Assembly: GCF_900108055.1 (NCBI RefSeq)
Contig: NZ_FNWJ01000002.1
Location: forward strand, 134,382 to 198,381
Source of the DNA: Thermoleophilum album
GTDB lineage: Bacteria; Actinomycetota; Thermoleophilia; Solirubrobacterales; Thermoleophilaceae
DNA: 64,000 bases
Direction of reading: 5' to 3'
Positions 27,914 through 38,112 of this stretch are shown in pieces. Position 1 is the first letter of the stretch, and every line of letters starts with the position of its first letter. A program made the translations under genes and the position numbers. The notes below the pieces were generated by a model. The model searched no databases. It saw only the letters and a list, made by a program, of their open reading frames with translations, and was not told where the DNA came from.

Positions 27914-28367
27914 GCGCCGCTCGCCCACACTGCCCGAGCGGCCTGAGAGTGCGCGTATGCGTAGCGCTCGTCGCCACGAGCGTGACCGCCACGAGCGTCG
28001 CCGCGGGCTGTGGCGGCAGCCAATCGGCGGCCCGCGGGTCCGGGCGGCTCGAGTGGGTGCGCGCGCCGAGGGTCGTAGAGCTCACGGCGGGGCGCGCAGG
28101 GCGCGACTTCATCGCCTTCGGCGAGGTCCGCAACGCCTCGCTCAGACCGCTCGACCTAAACGCGCGGGCACTTGAGGTGCGCGCGCCGGGCGGCCGGGCG
28201 CTGCCCACCGCGGTCGCCTTCCAGCGCACCTTCGCGCGCCGGGTGTTTCCCCTCAACCGCCGCCCGGCAGCCCGCGCAGCGCGCGCACCCTCGACTACGG
28301 CTCCGGCACCCTGCCCTTGCGCTGACGTTCATGGCGTGCCGCGCGTTCGGCGGTTAGGCTCAAGGCG

Positions 28368-28383
<16 letters not shown>
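27910..28383 (+). CDS. Small putative lipoprotein, probable frameshift near the 3' end
   Basis: The frame gives 157 aa from GTG 27910, overlapping the upstream stop. The N-terminus has a signal segment [21 protein letters not shown] with a lipobox-like AAG-Cys. The middle ([22 protein letters not shown]) resembles a small secreted beta-rich domain. After RRVFPLNRR the listed frame becomes Ala/Arg/Pro-rich and runs 16 bases into the next gene. The alternative frame from about 28265 reads [19 protein letters not shown] and stops at 28323-28325, which looks more like protein and clears the next gene's promoter. I infer a one- or two-base frameshift near 28262 or a sequencing error. Confidence 0.6.
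28355..28360 (+). promoter_or_regulatory. -10 hexamer of UDP-glucuronate decarboxylase (leaderless type)
   Basis: TAGGCT ends 7 bases before the ATG at 28368, so transcription would start at or next to the start codon. No Shine-Dalgarno sequence is visible. Confidence 0.5.
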
Positions 28384-29318
<935 letters not shown>

Positions 29319-29383
29319 AGCGAGGCGCCGAACCGAACGCACCCGTGCAAAAGCCGGCGGCGAAGCTAGGGAGGTGACAACCA

Positions 29384-29680
29384 GTGCCGAGTCGCGCTGA
29401 GGTCAAGAACCTCGAGGTGATCTCGAAGGCGATCGACCAGCACAACGCCAACTGCGAGTGGCCCGCGGTCGCGATCGAGATGAATCCCTTCGAGGTCGAG
29501 CGCCTCGGCTGGGACGAAATTCGCGGCCTCCCGATCCGCCCCAACCCGAACATGGGTACCGGCACCTTCCGCATCGTTTGCGCGCGCGAAGAGGGCGAAC
29601 CCGGTGAGGTCGTGGAGGCGGTTGCCGAGCAGACCGTGCCGGTCGCCGTCCCGGTCGGGCCCCAAAACAGCTGTTGCTAG
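29384..29680 (+). CDS. Small protein of unknown function (98 aa)
   Basis: The start is GTG at 29384 with GGGAGGTGA 6-8 bases upstream, a strong ribosome-binding site. The protein is acidic and compact. It opens with a helix (SRAEVKNLEVISKAIDQH), continues with WPAVAIEMNPFEVERLGWDE and GLPIRPNPNMGTGTFRIVC, and ends in Cys-Cys. I do not recognise the family. The good start, coding-like composition and position 37 bases before tRNA-His support a real gene. Confidence 0.75.
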   Translation: MPSRAEVKNLEVISKAIDQHNANCEWPAVAIEMNPFEVERLGWDEIRGLPIRPNPNMGTGTFRIVCAREEGEPGEVVEAVAEQTVPVAVPVGPQNSCC

Positions 29681-29716
29681 ATTCGAAGCGCGGTCGCCGC
29701 TGACGCGGCCGCTCGT

Positions 29717-29790
29717 GGTGGGCGTAGCTCAGCTGGTAGAGCTCCGGGTTGTGGTCCCGGCGGTCGCGGGTTCGAATCCCGTCGCTCACC
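29717..29790 (+). tRNA. tRNA-His (anticodon GTG)
   Basis: The acceptor stem GTGGGCG/CGCTCAC (one G-T pair) pairs, with the extra 5' G(-1) typical of tRNA-His at 29717 facing C at 29790. The anticodon loop TTGTGGT (anticodon GTG) sits on stem CCGGG/CCCGG, and the T arm is GCGGG-TTCGAAT-CCCGT. CCA is not encoded. Confidence 0.96.
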
Positions 29791-29872
29791 CCTAACGTTG
29801 CGCGCCCTTAAGCGCCGCTGTGGCACTTCCCAGCGTCCGCTGCGGGCGAAGCGGTTGTTGGCCGTGGGGGAC

Positions 29873-29904
29873 CGTCCGAGCGGTGGATATCGTCCGAGCG
29901 GTGG
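29873..29904 (+). repeat. Two direct copies of a 14-base motif before the antiporter
   Basis: CGTCCGAGCGGTGG occurs at 29873-29886 and 29891-29904 with an 18-base period. It lies at the start of the 56-codon upstream ORF, about 150 bases before the antiporter start. It may be a regulator site or chance. Confidence 0.4.
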
Positions 29905-30053
29905 CGAGCGTGCTTTCCAGGGGTGCGCAAAACGCGAGGCGCTCAGCGATCGCGGCGGCGTTGCCGGTGCGCGCGATCCGCGACGAGCTCGCGCGCCGCG
30001 CGGACGCGCTGGTCGCCGAGCTTGATGGCCGGCGAGCCGAGGGGGATTGGTGA
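29883..30053 (+). CDS. Possible 56-aa helical protein upstream of the antiporter
   Basis: The frame runs from GTG 29883 and its stop overlaps the antiporter GTG by 4 bases (GTGA), the typical coupling of real gene pairs in this window. The product (VDIVRAVASVLSRGAQ ... IRDELARRADALVAELDGRR) is predicted to be two amphipathic helices rich in Arg and Glu. No family is recognised. It could be a small regulatory subunit or simply a chance open frame. Confidence 0.4.
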   Translation: MDIVRAVASVLSRGAQNARRSAIAAALPVRAIRDELARRADALVAELDGRRAEGDW

Positions 30054-31255
30054 CCTTTCCAATCGCGGCGGCGAGCGACGCCGCCAACGAGCTCGGCACT
30101 TTGTTCATCGTGCTTTTCGCCGCGAAACTCGGCGACGAGCTGTTTCGGCGGCTGCGCCAACCGGCGATCGTCGGCGAGATCCTCGCCGGGGTGGTGGTCG
30201 GGCCGTCGCTGCTCGGCATCGTCGAACCGAGCCGAGCGCTCGACCTTTTCGCCGAGCTCGGTGTCGTCTTTCTGCTGTTCTGGGTTGGGATTGAGACGAA
30301 GCTTTCCGAACTGCGGGCAGTCGGTCGGGCGGCGACGCTGGTGGGGGTGCTGGGCGTCGCGGTGCCGCTGCTCGGTGGGTTCGCGCTTGGCGAGGCGCTC
30401 GGTGAGTCATTTGCCACCGCCGTGTTCCTGGCCGCGGCGCTGGTCGCCACCAGCGTGGGTATCACGTCAGCAGTGCTGGTGGAGCTCGGCGCCTTGGCGC
30501 GCCCGGGCGGGCGCACGATCCTGGGCGCCGCCGTGCTCGACGACATCCTCGCGCTTTTGATCCTCGCCGTCGCCGTCGGTCTCGTCGCCGAGGGCGACTT
30601 CGACGCCACTGGCCTGGTCGTCACCGTCGTGCTGTCGCTCGCCTTCGTGGCCTTCTTCGCGCTCGGCGGCACGCGCATCGCACGGCGCTGGCCGCAGCTG
30701 CTCGAGGCACCGCGCTTCGCCGAGTCGCCGCTGTTGCCGGCCGTGCTGCTGTGCCTCGGGCTCGCCGCGTTCGCTGCCCAGATCGGGCTGGCGGCGATCG
30801 TTGGGGCCTTCCTGGCCGGGCTGATCATTGCCGAGACCAAGGAGAAGACGCCGATTGAGGGCGAGGTCGCGCCGCTCTACGCGTTCCTCGCACCGTTCTT
30901 TTTCGTCTCGATCGGGGTCGCCGTCGAACTCGATCGTCTCGCCAGCCTTGAAACGCTCGGCCTGGTGGTGCTCGTAACGCTGGTCGCCGTCGCCACCAAG
31001 TTCGCTGGCGCCTGGCTCGGGGCGCGCTCGCTCGGCAGCAAGGAAGCGACGATCGTCGGCGTGGGCATGGTGCCGCGTGGTGAGGTCGGCATCGTCGTCG
31101 CCTCGATCGGCCTCACCGAGCGCGTGATCGACCAGCAGCTGTTCGGCGTAATCGTCGCGATGTCGGTGCTGACGACGCTGATCGTGCCGCCGCTACTGCG
31201 CGCGCTCTTGCGCGGCGACCGGCACCACCTCGAGCCCGTCGGCGCCGGCGGCTAA
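30050..31255 (+). CDS. Kef/CPA2-type cation:proton antiporter
   Basis: The protein has 401 aa from GTG 30050 (TTG 30047 is possible). About 12 membrane segments are visible. KLGDELFRRLRQPAIVGEILAG is the classic entry motif of CPA2 exchangers, followed by ELGVVFLLFWVGIET, the unwound helix with TSVGITSAVLVELG, the ion-site region GAAVLDDILALLILA with the conserved Asp-Asp pair, and GVGMVPRGEVGIVVA near the C-terminus. No RCK/TrkA domain follows, so the short form lacks cytosolic nucleotide gating. It likely exchanges Na+ or K+ for H+ for pH or osmotic control. Its 3' end overlaps RNase D by 63 bases on the opposite strand. Confidence 0.92.
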   Translation: MTFPIAAASDAANELGTLFIVLFAAKLGDELFRRLRQPAIVGEILAGVVVGPSLLGIVEPSRALDLFAELGVVFLLFWVGIETKLSELRAVGRAATLVGVLGVAVPLLGGFALGEALGESFATAVFLAAALVATSVGITSAVLVELGALARPGGRTILGAAVLDDILALLILAVAVGLVAEGDFDATGLVVTVVLSLAFVAFFALGGTRIARRWPQLLEAPRFAESPLLPAVLLCLGLAAFAAQIGLAAIVGAFLAGLIIAETKEKTPIEGEVAPLYAFLAPFFFVSIGVAVELDRLASLETLGLVVLVTLVAVATKFAGAWLGARSLGSKEATIVGVGMVPRGEVGIVVASIGLTERVIDQQLFGVIVAMSVLTTLIVPPLLRALLRGDRHHLEPVGAGG

Positions 31256-32392
31256 CGCCAAACGGCCGGCGACGAGGTCGCGTAGCTCATCGCCCACTAG
31301 CTCGCGTCGCCAACCCGTCGCGAGGCGCCCACCGGGCTCCTCGCCGCGGCGCACCGCGGCCACGAACGCCTGCAGCTCCGACTGGGTGGCGACCAGCTCG
31401 ACGGCGATGCCGGCCTCGCGTGCCCGCTGCCGCACGAGCGCCTGGGCGAGCGAGGCGATCGGCTGCTCGGCGGGGTCGCGCTGTGGGGGCGGCGGAGGCA
31501 GTGGCGGAGCCTCGCGGTTGCGGCTGCGCTCGATCACCTCAAGCAGCTCTTGGGCGTTGCGGCCGGCGACGTGTCCGTCGAGGCCGCGCACCGTCGCGAG
31601 CTCCGCGCGGCTACGCGGGCGTCGCCGCGCCAGCTCCACCAACACGTGGTCGGCGAGCACCGAGCCGGCCGGGCGGTCGAGGAGGGCGGCCTTCTGCTCC
31701 CGCCACTCGACGAGACCGAGCGCCACTGCCCGCTGTTCGCCCGATAAGCGCCCAAGCCGCGGCAGGCGGCGCAGCACCTGCAGGGGTTCGCGCTCGTCGC
31801 TCGCCGACTCCAGTGCGCGCGACTCCTCGCGAGCCCACTCCAGGCGACCGAGCTCGCGGAGCCGCCGCTCGAGCTCGGCGCCGAGGTCGAGCAAGAGGCG
31901 CGCGTCGTCGCGCGCGTAGCGGAGCTGCGCCTCGGTCAACGGTCGGCGATCCCAGCGCGTGAAACCCTCGCCGCCCTCAAGCTTTACTCCCAGCACCTTC
32001 TGCACTAGCGACTGGTAGCCCTCCTGAGCACCGAAGCCGAGGAACCCCGCCGCCACCTGAGTGTCGAAGACGTTGCGCACCTCGCAGCGCCACTCGCGGC
32101 GCAGCAGCGCGATGTCCTGGCGGCCCGCGTGCACGATCACTTCGACGCGCGGATCCGCCAGCACGCGCGCCAGCGGCCCCGGGTCGAAGTGCGGGTCAAG
32201 CGGATCGAGCACCTCGCAACGCACGCCGCCGGGCGCGTCCGCTGCCGGCACCGCCACCTGCACCAAACAGAGCAACGTGCGGTACCGCCGCTCCGAAACG
32301 AACTCGGTGTCGAGCGCTATGCGCCCGCCTCGCTCGGCCGCGGTTGCGAGTTCACTGGTCACGGCGCGAGCGTAACCATCGCTCGTAACCAT
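31193..32392 (-). CDS. rnd: Ribonuclease D
   Basis: The protein has 399 aa; ATG 32392 lies 8 bases after the upstream stop. The DEDD exonuclease domain contains IALDTEFVSERRYRTLLCLVQ (Exo I, Asp-Glu, about aa 24), VIVHAGRQDIALL (Exo II Asp) and LRYARDDARLLLDL (Exo III, Tyr-x3-Asp). A first HRDC domain follows (EREPLQVL ... VRGLDGHVAGRNAQELLEVI) and a second, weaker HRDC-like part reaches the C-terminus. It trims the 3' ends of tRNA precursors and other stable RNAs. It forms an operon with the dehydrogenase gene upstream. Confidence 0.92.
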   Translation of the reverse strand: MVTSDGYARAVTSELATAAERGGRIALDTEFVSERRYRTLLCLVQVAVPAADAPGGVRCEVLDPLDPHFDPGPLARVLADPRVEVIVHAGRQDIALLRREWRCEVRNVFDTQVAAGFLGFGAQEGYQSLVQKVLGVKLEGGEGFTRWDRRPLTEAQLRYARDDARLLLDLGAELERRLRELGRLEWAREESRALESASDEREPLQVLRRLPRLGRLSGEQRAVALGLVEWREQKAALLDRPAGSVLADHVLVELARRRPRSRAELATVRGLDGHVAGRNAQELLEVIERSRNREAPPLPPPPPQRDPAEQPIASLAQALVRQRAREAGIAVELVATQSELQAFVAAVRRGEEPGGRLATGWRRELVGDELRDLVAGRLALAAGADGLEVVPVAAQERAQ

Positions 32393-32400
32393 CGCTCGCG

Positions 32401-33537
32401 TCACTCGACCGTGCGCTCGCCGAGCGGTGCGCAGAGCTCGTAGACCGCCGCGAAGTCGAGATCGCCGAGACCTCGTTCGAGCGCCCGCTCGTAGAGCGCG
32501 CGCACTGTTTCGGCAAGCTCTCCGCGCAGGGCTACGAGGTCGCGCGCCTCGCCGACCAGGCGCGCGTCCTTGGTGGCGAGGGCCAGCGAAAACGAGGGCG
32601 GGTACTGGCGCGCGAGCATCGCGGGCCCTTTGATACCCGCGTACGGGGAGCCCGTCGGCGAGCGCGCAAGGAGTTCCACCAGCAGCTGCGCGTCGAGGTC
32701 GAGCGCGCGGGCCAGCGCGATCGTCTCGGCGAGATTGGCAACGAGTCCCAACAGCCAACCGTTGACGGCGACCTTCATGCGGCTCCCCGCTCCAGCCTCG
32801 CCGAGCCACAGAACCTCGCGCGCGAGCGGACGCAGCAGCTCCCTCACCGGCCCTTCAGCTGTGCGCGGTCCGCTCGCCAGCGCCACCAGCTCGCCCCGCT
32901 CCGCCGGCTCACGTGTGCCCAGCACCGGGCAGTCGCAGTAGACGACGTCGTGGCGCTCCGCGAGCTCGCGCAGGCGCTCGCAGTCGCGCACCCCGACCGT
33001 GCTCATCTGCAGCCACAGAGCGCCGTGCGGGGCGCTCGCGAGCGCGCCGGCGGCACACACCTCCGCGACCGCGCGGCCATCGCTCAGCAGCGTGATCAGC
33101 GCGTCAGCGCCTTCAGCGGCCGCGGCCGCCGACGCGCAGACCTCGACGCCGTGCCCCGCTAGCGGCTGGGCGCGGGCCGGCGTGCGGTTCCAGGCGCGCA
33201 CGCTGAAGCCCGCCTCAGCGAGGCGCCGCGCGACCGGCGCGCCGAGCGTGCCGGTGCCGAGGACGGCGACCGTGCGTGGTGGGCTTTGGGCCCGCTGTTG
33301 CCGCCCCTGCTGGCGGGGCTCCGCGTGGGGAGCGCGGGCCTCGTGCGTAGGCGCGGCCGCGGCGCCGTTGCCCGTTAGCGCCCTACCTGCACGCTCGTCA
33401 CTGGCGCTGCGGCGCGCCCGCCGCCAAGCGGCGTAGGCGCGCACGGCGTAGGCCAGGTCGCGAGCGGCGGCCCAGCCACGTCCGACCGCACTGGTCACCA
33501 ACCACCCGCCGATCCGATCGCCGATACCGACGCGCAC
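32401..33537 (-). CDS. NAD(P)-dependent beta-hydroxyacid dehydrogenase-like protein with N-terminal extension
   Basis: The frame is open to 33723, but GTG 33537 is preferred because TACCGT (33550-33545) lies 7 bases upstream. The result is 378 aa. The catalytic part starts at about aa 90 with VAVLGTGTLGAPVARRLAEAGF (NAD-binding GxGxxG), followed by the substrate motif DCPVLGTREPAERGELVALASG (about aa 200) and GEAGAGSRMKVAVNGWLLG with the catalytic Lys. This is the 3-hydroxyisobutyrate dehydrogenase/GLYR family; the substrate is unknown. The N-terminal 90 residues (aromatic helix, then a Gln/Arg/Ala-rich linker) are not part of the fold and are odd. Confidence 0.82.
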   Translation of the reverse strand: MRVGIGDRIGGWLVTSAVGRGWAAARDLAYAVRAYAAWRRARRSASDERAGRALTGNGAAAAPTHEARAPHAEPRQQGRQQRAQSPPRTVAVLGTGTLGAPVARRLAEAGFSVRAWNRTPARAQPLAGHGVEVCASAAAAAEGADALITLLSDGRAVAEVCAAGALASAPHGALWLQMSTVGVRDCERLRELAERHDVVYCDCPVLGTREPAERGELVALASGPRTAEGPVRELLRPLAREVLWLGEAGAGSRMKVAVNGWLLGLVANLAETIALARALDLDAQLLVELLARSPTGSPYAGIKGPAMLARQYPPSFSLALATKDARLVGEARDLVALRGELAETVRALYERALERGLGDLDFAAVYELCAPLGERTVE

Positions 33538-33544
33538 GCGCGGC

Positions 33545-33554
33545 ACGGTATCGT
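33545..33554. promoter_or_regulatory. Overlapping divergent -10 hexamers of tig and the dehydrogenase gene
   Basis: TATCGT (33549-33554, plus) lies 11 bases before the tig ATG, and TACCGT (33550-33545, minus) lies 7 bases before the dehydrogenase GTG. The two would compete for the same DNA. Confidence 0.45.
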
Positions 33555-33565
33555 GCCCCGCTCGG

Positions 33566-34978
33566 ATGGGCGAGGCATTGAACATCAAAGCGCGCGAACA
33601 ACTCGAAGGCTCTCGTGTGCGGCTCGAAGTGGAGGTCGCGCCGAGCGAGGTCGAGCGCGCGCTCGAGGCGGCGGCCCGCGAACTCGGCCGCGACCTGCGG
33701 GTCCCGGGCTTCCGGCGCGGCAAGGTGCCGCCGCAAGTCGTTCTTCAACAACTCGGTCGCGCTGCAGTGCTCGAAGAGGCGCTACGCCGCTCGCTGCCTG
33801 AGTGGTACGAACGAGCGATCGCCGAGGCGCGCATCGTCACAGTCGGCTCGCCCGATATCGAGCTCGGCGAGCTGCCGAAGCGACGCGGAGACGCGCTCAC
33901 CTTCGAGATCACGGTGGCGGAGCGTCCCAAGGCGGAGCTAGGCGAGTACGAGGGCATCGAGGTCGGGCGCGGCGAGCCGGAGGTCTCCGACGACGAGGTA
34001 GCGAACGAGCTCGCGCGCTTGCGCGAGGCGAACGCGCGCCTGGAAACGGTCGCGCGGGAAGCCCGCAAGGGCGACTTCCTGGTTGTCGACTTCGACGGCG
34101 AGGTCGCGGGCAAACCCGTTACCGGGGCGCAGGCGCGCGGCTACGTGATCGAGCTGGGCGGTGGACGCCTGATCGACGGCTTCGAGGAGCAGCTCGTGGG
34201 GGCACGGCCCGGCGAGGAGCGCGAAGTGCGGGTCACGCTGCCCGACGACTTCCCGGACGCCGAGCAAGCGGGCAAGGAAGCGACTTTCCGGGTACAGGTG
34301 CGGGAGGTCAAGGAGCGGCGCCTGCCGGAACTAGACGACGAGTTCGCTTCCCAACTCGGCTACGACTCGCTGGACGAGCTGCGCGAGGAGATCAGAAAGC
34401 GTCTGCGCGAGATCGCCGAGCGGCGCATCGAGGAGGAGTACCGGCAGGCGGTGGTCGACGCCGTCGCCGAGCGCGCGCGCGTCGAGCTGCCGCAGGAGAT
34501 CGTTCACGCCAAGGCGCACGAGATGTGGGAGCGCAGTGCCCGGCGCCTGCGCATGCAGGGGATCGACCCCGCTCGCTACCTCGAGCTCTCCGGCAAAACC
34601 GAGGAGGAAGTGGTCGGCGAGGGGGAGGAGCAGGCGGCGCGCGCGCTGCGTCGCGAGAGCGTGCTCGCGGCGGTGGTCGAGAAGGAGGGCATCACGCCGA
34701 GCGAGGAGGAGGTCGAGGCCGCCCTGCGCGCGACGGTGCGAGCGGCGCGCGGTCGCGAGCCCAGCGAAGCGGAGCTACGCAAGGAGCGGCGACGGCTGGA
34801 GTCGCGCGGTCTGGTCGATGCGCTGCGCGAGGACCTTGCGATGCGCAAAGCCGTCGACTTGCTGGTGGAGAAGAGCAAGCCGATCCCGCTCGCCCGAGCC
34901 GAGGCGCGGGAGAAACTCTGGACGCCGGAGAAGGGCAAACCCGAGGCGCCCCCCTCGGGCGCCGGCAACCAGAGCTGA
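33566..34978 (+). CDS. tig: Trigger factor
   Basis: The protein has 470 aa. The ribosome-binding tail has the signature [17 protein letters not shown] (about aa 50-66). The FKBP-type peptidyl-prolyl isomerase domain (about aa 155-250) includes [15 protein letters not shown] and [16 protein letters not shown] long Glu/Arg-rich helical C-terminal chaperone domain follows (about aa 255-470). It binds nascent chains at the ribosome exit tunnel. It is followed by clpP and clpX, the widespread tig-clpP-clpX order. Confidence 0.96.
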   Translation: MGEALNIKAREQLEGSRVRLEVEVAPSEVERALEAAARELGRDLRVPGFRRGKVPPQVVLQQLGRAAVLEEALRRSLPEWYERAIAEARIVTVGSPDIELGELPKRRGDALTFEITVAERPKAELGEYEGIEVGRGEPEVSDDEVANELARLREANARLETVAREARKGDFLVVDFDGEVAGKPVTGAQARGYVIELGGGRLIDGFEEQLVGARPGEEREVRVTLPDDFPDAEQAGKEATFRVQVREVKERRLPELDDEFASQLGYDSLDELREEIRKRLREIAERRIEEEYRQAVVDAVAERARVELPQEIVHAKAHEMWERSARRLRMQGIDPARYLELSGKTEEEVVGEGEEQAARALRRESVLAAVVEKEGITPSEEEVEAALRATVRAARGREPSEAELRKERRRLESRGLVDALREDLAMRKAVDLLVEKSKPIPLARAEAREKLWTPEKGKPEAPPSGAGNQS

Positions 34979-35141
34979 GGCCCCGGAACCGGCGCTCTCA
35001 GCAGAGTTCCGGGCGCTCCGCGATCCACTGCTAGACTCGCCGCCACCCGGCGGCTGCACCCCCCGGTCGCAGCTCACGGGGCCGGCGGTGACGGCCGGTT
35101 TTGAAGGATCAACCGAGTCGACGCGCAATAGAGCGAGAGCT
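34979..35141 (+). promoter_or_regulatory. tig-clpP intergenic region with a probable clpP promoter
   Basis: CCGGAAC and GTTCCGG (34983-35012) form an inverted repeat with a 16-base loop just after tig. Downstream TAGACT (35032-35037) is a good -10, giving clpP a leader of about 100 bases. No HrcA or ClgR-type operator was recognised. Confidence 0.4.
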
Positions 35142-35726
35142 ATGACACCGCTGGTCCCGATGGTCGTAGAGCAGACGTCGCGCGGGGAGCGTGCGTTCGA
35201 CATCTACTCGCGCTTGCTCAACGAGCGCATCGTGTTCCTCGGCACGCCGGTCACCGACGAGATCGCGAACCTCGTCGTCGCGCAGCTTTTGCACCTCGAG
35301 TCCGAAGACCCGGACAAGGACATCTCGCTGTACATCAACTCTCCGGGCGGTTCGGTGTACGCAGGGCTCGCGATCTACGACACGATGCAGCTGATCAAGC
35401 CCGACGTGCAGACGATCTGTGTCGGTATCGCAATGTCGATGGGGGCACTGCTGTTGGCCGGCGGCGCGCCTGGCAAGCGGATGGCGCTGCCGAACGCGAA
35501 GATCCTGATCCATCAGGTGTCGTCGGCGTTCCAGGGGCAGGCCACGGACATCGAGATCCACGCCAAGGAAATCATCGAGGTGCGGCGCAAGCTCGACGAG
35601 ATCCTCGCCAAGCACACCGGCCAGCCGATCGAGAAGGTCTCCCGCGACACCGAGCGTGACTACTTCATGACCGCCGAGGAGGCGAAGGAGTACAACCTGA
35701 TCGACCGGGTGATAACTCACCACTAG
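35142..35726 (+). CDS. clpP: ATP-dependent Clp protease proteolytic subunit
   Basis: The protein has 194 aa; ATG 35142 gives the normal [20 protein letters not shown] start. The serine protease triad is visible: Ser in [16 protein letters not shown] (about aa 98), His in AKILIHQVS (about aa 123) and the downstream Asp in the [14 protein letters not shown] region. Handle helix and [14 protein letters not shown] loops are typical. It forms the tetradecameric chamber fed by ClpX, whose gene starts 39 bases downstream. Confidence 0.97.
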   Translation: MTPLVPMVVEQTSRGERAFDIYSRLLNERIVFLGTPVTDEIANLVVAQLLHLESEDPDKDISLYINSPGGSVYAGLAIYDTMQLIKPDVQTICVGIAMSMGALLLAGGAPGKRMALPNAKILIHQVSSAFQGQATDIEIHAKEIIEVRRKLDEILAKHTGQPIEKVSRDTERDYFMTAEEAKEYNLIDRVITHH

Positions 35727-35765
35727 GCTTGTTCCGTAGCCGCAACCTCCGTGAGGGAGGAGGGG

Positions 35766-37058
<1,293 letters not shown>

Positions 37059-37073
37059 CCGCGGGCGCTCGCG

Positions 37074-37436
37074 GTGCCTTTACTCGACCGGTTGGGACGA
37101 CTTCTGCGCTTCGATCCCGTGGGTCGTCCGCTGCGCGTGTGGGTGCGCAGCAGGCCGGGCGAGGAAGACGCCGAGGTCGTCGCCGGCCAGATTCTGCGGC
37201 TTGCCGGTGACGAGGCCCTGCTCGCGCTCGAACGGGGCGTCGCGCTCGGCGGTCGCTGCGTGCAGCAAGCCTGGGTGCGCCCGGTCGAGCGACGCTACGG
37301 CTTCGGCGCGCTGTGGTTCTCGTTCATCTGCGTCGAGGCAAGCGCCGAGCGCGACGCGCCGGCGGCAGCGCGCTGGTGGTTGCGGCTCGGCGCTCCGACC
37401 GGCGAGGGGCTTAGGATCGCGGCGTGCGACAGGTAG
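37074..37436 (+). CDS. Small protein of unknown function (120 aa)
   Basis: The frame starts at GTG 37074, 15 bases after clpX, and its end overlaps the MBL hydrolase start by 13 bases. The product begins with an amphipathic helix LLDRLGRLLRFD and then appears beta-rich (PLRVWVRSRPGEED, QAWVRPVERRYGFGALWFSF). No family is recognised. Tight packing and coding-like composition support translation. Confidence 0.6.
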   Translation: MPLLDRLGRLLRFDPVGRPLRVWVRSRPGEEDAEVVAGQILRLAGDEALLALERGVALGGRCVQQAWVRPVERRYGFGALWFSFICVEASAERDAPAAARWWLRLGAPTGEGLRIAACDR

Positions 37437-38089
37437 CCGACGGCGTGTGGCAGCTCGGGGGTTTCCCGCCGAACGCGATCAACATCTTCCTAGTCGACGA
37501 CGTGTTGGTCGACGCCGCTACCCGGCACGCGCGGCGCCGGATCGTCCGGCAGCTCGGCGGGCACCGGCTGTCGGCGCACGTGCTCACGCACGCCCACCCC
37601 GACCACCAAGGATCGAGTCACTTCGTGTGCGAGCACTTCGGCGTGCCGTTCTGGGTGGGCGAGGGTGACCACGACGCCGCCGAACGGCCGCAGTTGATCC
37701 TCGAGCGCCAACCCGACCACCCCTTAAACCGCATGAGCTACCGCCACTGGGCAGGGCCCGGACACCCGGTGGACCGCGTGTTGCGGGAGGGCGACGAAGT
37801 CGCCGGCTTCCGCGTTCTCCACCTCCCCGGCCACTCGGCTGGGCACATCGCGCTGTGGCGAGAAGACGACCGGGTGCTGATCCTCGGCGACGTCGTCAAC
37901 AACCTCGACACGCTGACCGGGATCCCCGGTCTCCACGAACCGAAGGCGTTTTTTACGCCGGATCCGGCGGAAAACCGTCGCTCGGCGCGGCGACTCGGCG
38001 AGCTCGAGCCGCGCCTCGTGCTCTTCGGGCACGGCGCGCCGCTGCGCGATACCGCGAAGTTCGTCGCCTTCTGCCGCTCGCTCGCCTGA
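37424..38089 (+). CDS. MBL-fold metallo-hydrolase
   Basis: The protein has 221 aa from GTG 37424; TAGGAT lies 6 bases upstream (37412-37417). The metallo-beta-lactamase metal site is complete: THAHPDHQGSS (HxHxDH, about aa 53-58), LPGHSAGHIAL (His, about aa 130), LILGDVVNN (Asp, about aa 150) and LFGHGAPL (His, about aa 206). It is a two-metal hydrolase of the glyoxalase II-like type; the substrate cannot be read. Confidence 0.9.
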   Translation: MRQVADGVWQLGGFPPNAINIFLVDDVLVDAATRHARRRIVRQLGGHRLSAHVLTHAHPDHQGSSHFVCEHFGVPFWVGEGDHDAAERPQLILERQPDHPLNRMSYRHWAGPGHPVDRVLREGDEVAGFRVLHLPGHSAGHIALWREDDRVLILGDVVNNLDTLTGIPGLHEPKAFFTPDPAENRRSARRLGELEPRLVLFGHGAPLRDTAKFVAFCRSLA

Positions 38090-38112
38090 GCCGCGGTGCA
38101 AGACTTCGCCGC

